From the NCBI RefSeq assembly GCF_002834235.1, contig NZ_NNBY01000036.1, positions 124,001 to 188,000 of the forward strand: a DNA stretch of 64,000 nt, read 5' to 3'. The first letter of the stretch is position 1. Each line of letters starts with the position of its first letter. Below the pieces are notes generated by a model. It searched no databases. It saw only the letters and a program-made list of their open reading frames with translations, and was not told the DNA's origin. The position numbers and the translations under genes were made by a program. Of this stretch, positions 43,484 to 50,829 are shown piece after piece. Origin of the DNA: Ruminococcus bromii (lineage in GTDB: Bacteria > Bacillota > Clostridia > Oscillospirales > Acutalibacteraceae).

Positions 43484-44268
43484 ACAGTCAACTCCTCCTT
43501 AATAGTTGTTTCGGTTTTTGATTTAATATATGTTGATAATAAATATATCCAGATTAAAACACTAATTACCTGACTAAATGAAATCCCAAAAATAACTCCT
43601 CGAACAAGATCTCCGCGCCAAAACTCAATTATAAAACGCCCGATACTATAAATCAGCAGATATTTTCTTAGGAGTTTCTTTTGTTGCCAATCATCTCGAC
43701 TAAATAGAAATAGTAGATATAAGAATAAGAAAAAATTAAAAGTCGCTTCAATAAACTGTGTAGGAATTCTATAGGCAGTTATTACCTCATTAAAAACGAT
43801 TGTTTTATAATTGATTGATAAAAAGCTGTGGCTTTCAATTCCAAAACAGCATCCACCAAAAAAGCATCCTATTCTTGTGATAGAATGAAACAACGGAATA
43901 CAAACCGCCACAATGTCCAAGATGTGTTTATCTTGATGTGTTTTCTTTGCACAAATCGTGTACGAAACAATTATACCGATTAACCCTCCATAGAACACAA
44001 TCCCTGTATTTAACACGCCATCCCAAGTGATTTTTTCTCCTAATCCAATATCTCGATAAATGCCAGACAAGCATCCAAACAGTCTAGCAAAAACAATCAT
44101 GACAACTAACGATATAAATAGTATTATTAAATTTTCTGTCAGTGGGTACTTTTTACATGATATTAGAATCACAAATAGACCTATAGTAATTATTAATCCT
44201 AATATAGTAAAAAAAATATATCCCGGTATATCAAAAATACTTACATTTATTGCTTCAAACGGTTCCAA
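43480..44268 (-). CDS. Lgt-like (prolipoprotein diacylglyceryl transferase family) membrane protein
   Basis: 262 residues, about seven transmembrane segments. Lgt-like motifs are YGGLIG (in place of HGG), HSITRIGCFFGGCCFG (position of the Lgt R-x-G-N-F motif) and GRFIIEFWRGD (the C-terminal Arg/Glu motif). The Asn of RxGNF is Cys here and the HGG His is Tyr, so activity probably differs from housekeeping Lgt. The start is TTG at 44268 with AAGGAG eight bases upstream. It is the first gene of the 16-kb operon. It may modify a lipid or lipoprotein partner. Confidence 0.8.
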   Translation of the reverse strand: MEPFEAINVSIFDIPGYIFFTILGLIITIGLFVILISCKKYPLTENLIILFISLVVMIVFARLFGCLSGIYRDIGLGEKITWDGVLNTGIVFYGGLIGIIVSYTICAKKTHQDKHILDIVAVCIPLFHSITRIGCFFGGCCFGIESHSFLSINYKTIVFNEVITAYRIPTQFIEATFNFFLFLYLLFLFSRDDWQQKKLLRKYLLIYSIGRFIIEFWRGDLVRGVIFGISFSQVISVLIWIYLLSTYIKSKTETTIKEELTV

Positions 44269-44351
44269 ATAAATTCTCCTTTTCAGAGAACAATATCTTT
44301 AAATATTTCAATGAAATCTATCAATATCACTCGTTTATCTATTTAAGATTA

Positions 44352-44372
44352 TTTCGTAGAGTATTCTACTCA
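44352..44372 (+). repeat. 21-bp inverted repeat, left copy
   Basis: TTTCGTAGAGTATTCTACTCA; its reverse complement, with one mismatch, is at 45186-45206. It contains the dyad GTAGA-N4-TCTAC. It lies in the 5' UTR region of the cargo operon, about 30 bp downstream of the start point predicted from the 44408-44436 promoter. Confidence 0.75.
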
Positions 44373-44407
44373 AAGAATCTGCTAAATCATCTAAAAATCC
44401 AGTTAAA

Positions 44408-44436
44408 ATTATACCAATAAGCACTAATTATGTCAA
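44408..44436 (-). promoter_or_regulatory. Promoter of the FtsK/HerA cargo operon
   Basis: Minus-strand consensus -35 TTGACA (44431-44436), 17-bp spacer, extended -10 TGGTATAAT (TATAAT at 44408-44413). It implies a 5' UTR of about 130 nt that includes the dyad at 44352-44372. The gap 44269-44573 holds no gene beyond this. Confidence 0.85.
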
Positions 44437-44573
44437 TAGTACGAATATATTATTGTGAATTATGCTATAAAGTGAGCGCTTTAAGTTGTATATAACGACG
44501 AATACGATTTAAATTGCAAAAATTATTACTTATTTGCCGTCAAATTCATAGAAACAGAAATGATGTGCGAAAA

Positions 44574-45114
44574 ATGGCACGAAAAGGGGAAAATATAAGC
44601 GCAAAAATGGACGATGGGAAGGTCGTTATATAAAAGGTAAAGATAATTTTGACAAAGCAATTTATGGGTGTGTTTACGCAAAAAATATAAAAATGTAAGG
44701 ACTAAGTTAAATGAAGCAAAAGCAAATCTGGGTATTTCACACTCACATAAGTCATCGCAGCTTTTTTCTGTTTGGAGTGACCTATGGCTTGAACATAAAA
44801 CCATATCTGTTAAACAATCCACCTATGTCCGATATAAAAACAGTTTGGATTTGCATATTAAACCTAAACTTGGATGCTTTAAAATCCAGCTAATAAATAC
44901 TGAACGATTACAGCAATTTTTTAATGAGGCAGCTAATTCAGGTAGAATGGATCATTCTGGAGGACTATCATCGTGCGTAGAAAAGAATTTTGAAATTAAA
45001 TCATTAAGTGTAATTCTTGGTCATTCAAGTGTAAAAATAACTCTTGATAAATATGTCCATGTTACAATGCAAATGAAACGCAATAATATGTCAAAAGTAA
45101 AATTAGCTGTTTAA
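44574..45114 (+). pseudogene. Decayed tyrosine integrase
   Basis: Three frames together read as an integrase N-terminus: MARKGENI, then a shift to NGRWEGRYIKGKDNFDKAIY, then a shift to KNVRTKLNEAKANLG and a SAM-like core-binding domain (FSVWSDLWLEHKTISVKQST). Soon after LQQFFNEAANSG it jumps to the extreme C-terminus (LSVILGHSSVKITLDKYVHVT). The catalytic Arg and HxxR region is absent, and only the terminal LGHSS...Y block remains. It has two frameshifts plus a large internal deletion and cannot be active. It marks an older integration event in the cargo region. Confidence 0.82.
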
Positions 45115-45185
45115 TTCGCCGTCAAAAACATGGTCATTTTCTAAAGAAAACATAGATATAATCGTATTATTATAAATAAGTTCGC

Positions 45186-45206
45186 TGAGTAGAAAACTCT
45201 ACGAAA
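45186..45206 (-). repeat. 21-bp inverted repeat, right copy
   Basis: Reverse complement TTTCGTAGAGTTTTCTACTCA; 20 of 21 bases match the 44352-44372 copy. The two copies bracket the integrase remnant, and this one overlaps the stop codon of the SLOG pseudogene. Confidence 0.75.
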
Positions 45207-45644
45207 GATTAATTATGTTTCTTTTCTTTTTTCTGGCTCTTTCTACAAATTTTGCAGCACCCCCTGTTATATGGGTAATATAACATATAACATATTGTGA
45301 ATTATCTATCATCCAGTTATTTCTCCACGATATACAAAAGCGCTTAGGCACACTCTCTATTCCATATGGATAGAGGGTGTATTTTCGTTATAATTCTCAT
45401 TCTCTTTAGGAAGATAGGCAAGGACTATGGAATAAGAAATCTGAGGAAATTTATTTTTCATTTCTTTAAGAACGGAAACAACCATTGAATCAAATTTGCC
45501 TTGATTTCCTATATAAAAAGTTGTCACACCATATTCTGTAATTAGAGTTTCAATATTTGATTTTATTTCGGATATTATATATTCCGGAGCATCTCTATGC
45601 CCAAAGAAGCAACAAGCGTTATTTATTTCTAGCATTTTTCTCAA
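45199..45644 (-). pseudogene. Frameshifted SLOG-family (DUF1273-like) protein gene
   Basis: The first frame gives CCFFGHRDAPEYIISEIKSN ... YSIVLAYLPKENENYNEN and then stops early. A one-base shift near 45375 restores a continuous frame: TLYPYGIESVPKRFCISWRN, then ICYITHITGGAAKF, to a stop at 45199. GHRD and THxxGGA are typical of SLOG Rossmann proteins that bind nucleotide-derived ligands. Apart from the single indel it appears whole, so decay is recent, or the indel is a sequencing error. Confidence 0.8.
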
Positions 45645-45767
45645 TCCTATTTTTCCTACCTACTATTATATATCATATTGTGTAGTAAAATCAACAACTA
45701 ACGATTAAAAAGTTACCTTTTTGTGGATATAATTTAACAAAACGGCATGCAAGGAAGAGGGAATAAC

Positions 45768-46097
45768 TTGGCTGAAATTGATATTTGCTTACAGGATATT
45801 GGAAACCGCATTACAGAATTGAGAAAAAGGCTTGGATGGACACAAGAAGAACTTGCCGAAAAAGCAGATTTAACTCCTCAGTTCGTTTCTTATGCAGAGT
45901 CCGGAAAAAGAGCGATGCGCCCTGAAAATTTATTAAAGCTATCAAAAGCATTAAATGTGAGCGCTGACTATCTTTTGACAGGTGAAATCATTGATAAAGA
46001 TTTATTGATTTTATCTGATAAAATCAAACAGCTTTCTCCTTCACAAATCAGAATAATTGAAAATATAGTTGACCAATGCAATGATTTATTCAACTAA
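45768..46097 (+). CDS. XRE-family regulator
   Basis: 109 residues. TTG 45768 is preferred because GGAAGAGGG lies seven bases upstream; an ATG at 45747 has no site. The HTH is GNRITELRKRLGWTQEELAE ... TPQFVSYAESGKR, and LSVSADYLLTG-like (LNVSADYLLTG) closes the domain as in many Cro/C1 regulators. It lies between decayed genes and the conjugation module, on the opposite strand to both. It could control transfer genes or the cargo operon; the GTAGA-N4-TCTAC dyads are possible operators. Confidence 0.83.
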   Translation: MAEIDICLQDIGNRITELRKRLGWTQEELAEKADLTPQFVSYAESGKRAMRPENLLKLSKALNVSADYLLTGEIIDKDLLILSDKIKQLSPSQIRIIENIVDQCNDLFN

Positions 46098-46101
46098 AAA
46101 A

Positions 46102-46130
46102 GAGGTTGCCTACGCAATGTGGACAACCTC
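46102..46130. terminator. Bidirectional terminator between XRE gene and conjugation module
   Basis: GAGGTTG ... CAACCTC stem with A/T tracts on both sides (TTTTTTATTT on plus, TTTTTAG on minus). It serves the convergent XRE and CHAP genes. Confidence 0.8.
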
Positions 46131-46137
46131 AAATTTT

Positions 46138-47943
46138 TTATTTGTATGCAGGGCAGCCGTAACCGAGTATCTCATAATAACCGATAGGATAGGAGTTTTC
46201 CTGACAAGCGTCGCTGGAATTACCTTCTATTGTGTAAACTCTGCCACTCTCCACTTTTTCTACGATTCCCGTGTGGTCGGAATTACCGTCAAGTCCGTCG
46301 GATGCCCAATCGAAGAAAATAATCATTCCTTCCTGTGGCTCCTCTGTACCGTCGAGCCATTCTCCTTTGGTCTTAAACCAATTAACACCGGTATCGCATA
46401 CGGAGTATTTTGGGATAAGGTTGTTTTCTATATATTCGCACTCGTTGGCACACCAGGAAACGAAGCAGGCGCACCATTCGACACGGGAACTAAAACCGTA
46501 CCAGCTCCAATACGGCTGACCTCCAACATTACCGAGCTGTTCCTGAGCTACCTTGACTATGTCACTATCCGAGCTTGAAATGCCGTGAAGGACGGATAGC
46601 CATAAAGAGTTGTTCTCGTCCGATAATAGCTCTCGGCACATTTCCTTTTGTTCGTCGGTAAAGCTCTTGTTGTTCATCATCGTTTCAAGGTCAATGTGGC
46701 TTATGGTAATATACAGGGTCGTTTTTTCAACATCCTTTTCCTTTTTGGCCGTCTTGCCGTTCTCTTTCACCTTGACGGTTTCTTTTACGGTTTTCTTTTC
46801 TGTATGGGATTCAACTTTGTTCATTTCCCAGAACAGTTTACGCAAATCTTCCTTTTTATCCTCGTCCATTGTCGCAACCTCCTGTGCCTCATCAGGATTT
46901 GCAGGATTCAAATCAGCCATATTTTTATCCACAGCGTAGATGGCAATAACTTCTTTCCACTCTGCTCGTGAGCCTGACATTTCAAGAATATCGTAGGTAT
47001 TGTCGTTCTTGATACCCTCAATTTTTTGATTGTATTCCTCGTTAATTTCATGGACGGCAGTCTGCATTGTAACGCCTGTTCCCAAATCCTCGCCCGAAGC
47101 GAATATTCCAAAGCAGGAGCAGACAATTAACGCTATAAGGCAGATAACGATTATAATCACAACAGCTACCCAACCGCCTGCGGCGATAGCTGAGGCTAAC
47201 GCCTTAATTCCTGCAATGATTGCCTTTATTGCTGCTATTGTCGCTTTGACAGCAACTTTTGCCGCCTGAACAGACGCTTTTGCAGCAACCCTCGCTGCCT
47301 GTGCCGCTTTCTGAGCCGCTTTAGCAGTTGCTTGTGCTGTTTTCTGTGCGGCTTTTGCGGCTTGCTTTGAAGTTTTAATGGCCGCCTTTGAGGTTTTTTC
47401 TGCGGTTTTAACTGATGTCTTTACTGTTTTGGCTGTTCCTTTCTGCGCAGTTTTCACTGTTTTTCTACCTGCCGAGCGTGCTGACTGTTTAACTGTCTTT
47501 GAGGTTTGCTCAACTGTATGGATACTTTTTCGCCCTCCGTTGAATGCTTTGGAAGATGTTGTTCTAACAGATTTTTCAGCGGATTTTTTCGCAGCATTTT
47601 TTGATGATTTCTGAACAGAATCCTTAACTGCGTTTTCAGCTTTATTCTGTGCTTTGTTCTCGATACGCTGTTTCACCTTATTCTTGACCATTTTAGCTCC
47701 GTCTTTTGCATTTCCGAGCTGTTTTTTAGTCTGACGGGCAGTTTCTTCTGCACCTCGCTTTGCACCTGATTCCATTCTGTCAGTAGCATATTCATTAGCT
47801 GAATACTCTTCCGCTTTAACAGAATGCTCGGCTTTATCTTTTGTCTGTATATATGCAGATTTCATACGACCGGATGCAATCTTTGCCTTGTCGAGCGTTT
47901 TGATTGTACCTTTATTTTCTTTCTTAGTTTTAATATCGGGCAA
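46138..47943 (-). CDS. CHAP-domain cell-wall hydrolase of the conjugation module
   Basis: 601 residues. A Lys/Ala/Gln/Thr-rich N-terminus of about 250 residues with repeating KxAxKxAQKAA-type helices is followed by one transmembrane helix ([20 protein letters not shown]), a helical stalk and a C-terminal CHAP amidase domain. Catalytic residues are visible: Cys in [11 protein letters not shown] (~490), His in [10 protein letters not shown] (~555) and an Asn/Glu in YTIEGNSS. It cuts peptidoglycan locally so the type IV-like conjugation channel can cross the wall (VirB1-equivalent). It is the last gene of the transfer operon in transcription order. Confidence 0.88.
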   Translation of the reverse strand: MPDIKTKKENKGTIKTLDKAKIASGRMKSAYIQTKDKAEHSVKAEEYSANEYATDRMESGAKRGAEETARQTKKQLGNAKDGAKMVKNKVKQRIENKAQNKAENAVKDSVQKSSKNAAKKSAEKSVRTTSSKAFNGGRKSIHTVEQTSKTVKQSARSAGRKTVKTAQKGTAKTVKTSVKTAEKTSKAAIKTSKQAAKAAQKTAQATAKAAQKAAQAARVAAKASVQAAKVAVKATIAAIKAIIAGIKALASAIAAGGWVAVVIIIVICLIALIVCSCFGIFASGEDLGTGVTMQTAVHEINEEYNQKIEGIKNDNTYDILEMSGSRAEWKEVIAIYAVDKNMADLNPANPDEAQEVATMDEDKKEDLRKLFWEMNKVESHTEKKTVKETVKVKENGKTAKKEKDVEKTTLYITISHIDLETMMNNKSFTDEQKEMCRELLSDENNSLWLSVLHGISSSDSDIVKVAQEQLGNVGGQPYWSWYGFSSRVEWCACFVSWCANECEYIENNLIPKYSVCDTGVNWFKTKGEWLDGTEEPQEGMIIFFDWASDGLDGNSDHTGIVEKVESGRVYTIEGNSSDACQENSYPIGYYEILGYGCPAYK

Positions 47944-47978
47944 ATTATTACCTCCTTCAAAAATGTTTAACGCAAAAT

Positions 47979-48015
47979 AAAAACTCTGACTGGTGTTTCT
48001 CCAATCAGAGTTTTT
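47979..48015 (-). terminator. Terminator of the OLD nuclease gene
   Basis: AAAAACTCTGA ... TCAGAGTTTTT, stem extended by TGG/CCA, with flanking A/T tracts. It lies between the OLD gene stop and the CHAP gene start. Confidence 0.85.
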
Positions 48016-48133
48016 ATAATGTTATTTAGTTTGATAAACTGGAATTTTCTGTAATACAGTTGAATTATTATCGTAGAATAAATTTATTGAACAGCTTAGC
48101 AAATCCTACGGCTAGTATTAGATAAAATAATAA

Positions 48134-49867
48134 TTAACTCAGCTGTTGTTGAATAAGTTTAACAAGAGCTACCCTTATTTTTTTATAGCTAATAGGTCGT
48201 TCAGAAGCACTCAAACTTTTATAAATTGGCAATAAAACTAGAGGATCCTTAACTGCATCCTTTCTTTTTACAAGCAATTCATTAATACACCGTTTCTCTC
48301 CAGTCAAATTGTATTTATCATAATACAGATTTCTTGCTTTATCGGATTTCCCAATTAAATCCATTTCTAAGCAATATTGCATAACAAAAAAGTGATATTT
48401 TTTTAAATATTTGAACTGCTCGGTATACGAGCTAGACATTTTGCGTTCTAGTTCTTGAATTGCTTCATCAGATTTCCAAATATCAGCAATCACAGGATTT
48501 CTGCGTTTAACTATTGTTTTATACATAGGTAAACACGATTTTGCATCTCGACTATCTTCCAGTTTATCATTTATATATGGTGTAAAGAAGTCGTGATCAA
48601 CCACCATGGAAAAAGGAATATCAAGATCCTTTAGTAAAAAATATGGATATTTCAAATTCGAGACACCGTCTAGGCTCAAAAGGCTAATATTATAATAATT
48701 ATCTTTCAAATCTGAACGGATAAGTTCATCAATAACCTGTGCATCAGTAATACTTTCTGATAGAACAACATATTTAGCAAAGAAAAAATCGCTGTTTTTG
48801 TATTTGAAAAAATTATAATGTTTATAATCCGTAATATCATGACATTGCCAAAAATTATTTTGTAATTGAGAAGTAACAGATTTAAACCCTCTTTGTTCGT
48901 CATTTACTCTCCTAACGAGTACAATATCTTCATGATCTAATGCATCAACAATTACAGTAGAATGTGTTGCGAAAATAGCTTGAGTTTCAAAGTCTTGTCT
49001 ATTGTTAAGTATAGATGCTATTAATCTTTTCTGCGCTTGAGGATGTAAATTAGTTTCAGGTTCCTCTATTCCCAGAATAATAGAATCGGTATTATTTTTA
49101 GAAAGCATTCTATGCAAAGCTATGACAGTTAGGCTTTTTATTCCGCTACCATATTCGGCAACAGGAAAACTATTGCCTTTTTCAAGAATACTGATTCCGA
49201 GTTGGCTTAATAAAATGGAATAATCCATTTGCTCATCAAAATTCACTTCATATGTCTTTTCAGAAGCAAGCATATTTAATTCTGATAACTCTTTCTCCAA
49301 TCTCGATAACACTTGAGTATGAAAATGGTTAGCAACCTGTTTTACTTGTGTGGATAGCAAATCTCGATTCTTCGTATATTCATGGAGATATTGCTCAACA
49401 AGTCTCGTGAATATTGAGTTATCTGTCCAACTTAAATCTTTTGTTCCACGGTTGGCTGGTATATACACAAAATCAATATCTTTCTTTATTTCAGGTAGCA
49501 TACTTTCAGCATTAATTTTTCCACCCAGAGTTAAACAATATATTGATCGGCCTTTTGTTGTTCGACTATATGCATATGAAAATTGTACAATAAGCTGGTC
49601 ATTAATTAACTTTCCTTTGTAGATTTCTTTTTGGGGAATATCTTCAAAAGTTAGCTTGATTTTTGTTACTGTTCTAATATAGTATCTATGAGCAGCATTA
49701 ATAAAAAAGGGCTCTTCAAATTCGTAATTGAAAAAGCTGTTCAATGCACGTAGAATAGCAGACTTTCCAGCATTATTCTCTCCAACAATTGCAGTTATTT
49801 CATTAAAATGAATACTGCATTTTTTAATAGAACGAAAATTTTCTATATCTGCACTGACAAGTTTCAT
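48134..49867 (-). CDS. OLD-family ATP-dependent nuclease (AAA ATPase plus TOPRIM)
   Basis: 577 residues. The ABC/SMC-type ATPase has Walker A VGENNAGKSAILRAL (28-42), signature/Walker B EYGSGIKSLTV and LGIEEPETNLHPQAQ, and a His-switch FATHSTVIVDA. The C-terminal TOPRIM nuclease reads VVLSESITDAQVIDELI ... SLDGVSNL ... MVVDHDFF. OLD proteins occur as anti-phage effectors, alone or with a UvrD partner (Gabija). No helicase partner lies next to it here. It has its own promoter and terminator and splits the sortase and CHAP genes, so it is cargo inserted in the transfer module. Confidence 0.9.
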   Translation of the reverse strand: MKLVSADIENFRSIKKCSIHFNEITAIVGENNAGKSAILRALNSFFNYEFEEPFFINAAHRYYIRTVTKIKLTFEDIPQKEIYKGKLINDQLIVQFSYAYSRTTKGRSIYCLTLGGKINAESMLPEIKKDIDFVYIPANRGTKDLSWTDNSIFTRLVEQYLHEYTKNRDLLSTQVKQVANHFHTQVLSRLEKELSELNMLASEKTYEVNFDEQMDYSILLSQLGISILEKGNSFPVAEYGSGIKSLTVIALHRMLSKNNTDSIILGIEEPETNLHPQAQKRLIASILNNRQDFETQAIFATHSTVIVDALDHEDIVLVRRVNDEQRGFKSVTSQLQNNFWQCHDITDYKHYNFFKYKNSDFFFAKYVVLSESITDAQVIDELIRSDLKDNYYNISLLSLDGVSNLKYPYFLLKDLDIPFSMVVDHDFFTPYINDKLEDSRDAKSCLPMYKTIVKRRNPVIADIWKSDEAIQELERKMSSSYTEQFKYLKKYHFFVMQYCLEMDLIGKSDKARNLYYDKYNLTGEKRCINELLVKRKDAVKDPLVLLPIYKSLSASERPISYKKIRVALVKLIQQQLS

Positions 49868-49967
49868 ACTACTTCTCCTATCTAAACGCAGCGTAGGTTT
49901 TTATCTTGCAATTTTTCTGTTATTACTGAACCACAAATTCGACAAATTCCGATTTGTTCTACTAAAA

Positions 49968-49996
49968 ATTATATCACTCTTGTTCAACTTTGTCTA
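49968..49996 (-). promoter_or_regulatory. Promoter of the OLD nuclease gene
   Basis: Minus-strand -35 TAGACA (49991-49996), 17-bp spacer, -10 TATAAT (49968-49973), about 100 bp before the ATG and just after the sortase stop. Confidence 0.75.
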
Positions 49997-50003
49997 TGAT
50001 AAT

Positions 50004-50813
50004 TTACTTACGCCTTTTTGCCACAACGACAAGTCTGCCATTGTCGTGTGTGTATTCGCAGGTGGAAATCGTCAACAACTTATCGCCGTATTTTGCATTT
50101 ATGCCTGTATCATAGAATGACATTTCCTTACATTTGCTCACAAAGTCGGAAAAATGCTGTGGGTCATAGGCATTGACAAACTCATAATACTTGAATGAAT
50201 TTTTATCTATTTCATCAACAGAAACGGCGAACACGGCAAGTATGTCATAGGTAGCTTTCCTGTCGAGCGTATCAAAGCTGACTTGCTTGTGAGATTTCCA
50301 AAAATCCTTACTTCTAAAAAGCTCAAGATTTGCAAACATTGAACCGTCATTCATATGATGAGAGTAGATTATTACATTGTCAGACGGTGTTTTGACATCA
50401 CAATTCGCCTGAACATAAGGGCAGCCGTAAACGGACTGATTTTTGTAAAAATCTCGGTTGAGATAATAGTCAGGCTCGTTTGGCGTCTGCATAACAGGAT
50501 AATTGATATCTGTTCCGTCAATCTTTATCCAACCTACCATATCAGGGTTATTGGCAAAAGTCATTGTGTCAGTATAACTTTGAGTGTTACTATTACCGCT
50601 TTCTCCGTCCGTGTATTCTGTATACGGATTGACAGCCGCTTCACTTGCAGAAACGGCTGTGCTGTCCTCCGTAGCCGAAACTTCCTCGGCTACGGTTTCA
50701 TACAACTTTTTATTTTCCTCTGATTCAATTCTTCCCTTGATATGAAAATAGGTGCTGACACCGCATACAGCGACAAGCACCACAATCAAGGATATTAAAA
50801 TTTTCTTATTCAT
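50004..50813 (-). CDS. Class B sortase
   Basis: 269 residues from ATG 50813 (AAAGGA upstream). An N-terminal membrane anchor (KKILISLIVVLVAVCGVSTYF), a Ser/Thr/Glu stalk and the SrtB catalytic domain follow in order: His in IIYSHHMNDGSMF, Cys in LLTISTCEYT and Arg in NGRLVVVAKR. A transpeptidase that attaches surface proteins to the wall. In Tn1549-like elements a srtB sits in the transfer operon and probably anchors an element-encoded surface protein; no LPxTG/NPxTN substrate is visible in this window. Confidence 0.93.
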   Translation of the reverse strand: MNKKILISLIVVLVAVCGVSTYFHIKGRIESEENKKLYETVAEEVSATEDSTAVSASEAAVNPYTEYTDGESGNSNTQSYTDTMTFANNPDMVGWIKIDGTDINYPVMQTPNEPDYYLNRDFYKNQSVYGCPYVQANCDVKTPSDNVIIYSHHMNDGSMFANLELFRSKDFWKSHKQVSFDTLDRKATYDILAVFAVSVDEIDKNSFKYYEFVNAYDPQHFSDFVSKCKEMSFYDTGINAKYGDKLLTISTCEYTHDNGRLVVVAKRRK

Positions 50814-50829
50814 AGCAGATTCCTTTCTT

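Noticed and set aside
28229..44268. Reading the FtsK/HerA operon as part of the conjugation machinery
   Set aside because: A complete VirB4, VirD4, VirB6 and relaxase set exists at 46-64 kb, and the operon is separated from it by dead genes and a terminator.
28229..44268. Calling the operon a standard type VII (ESX) secretion system
   Set aside because: No WxG100 protein, no EssB/EsaA/EccD-like genes, and a HerA ATPase that ESX loci do not have.
44668..45114. Apparently intact 148-residue integrase
   Set aside because: It lacks the catalytic Arg/HxxR core and its true N-terminus is in other frames, so it is a pseudogene.
47160..47700. Short-period DNA repeats as a possible CRISPR or satellite
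   Set aside because: They are codon-level Lys/Ala repeats of the CHAP protein with variable period and no spacers; no CRISPR array is present in the window.
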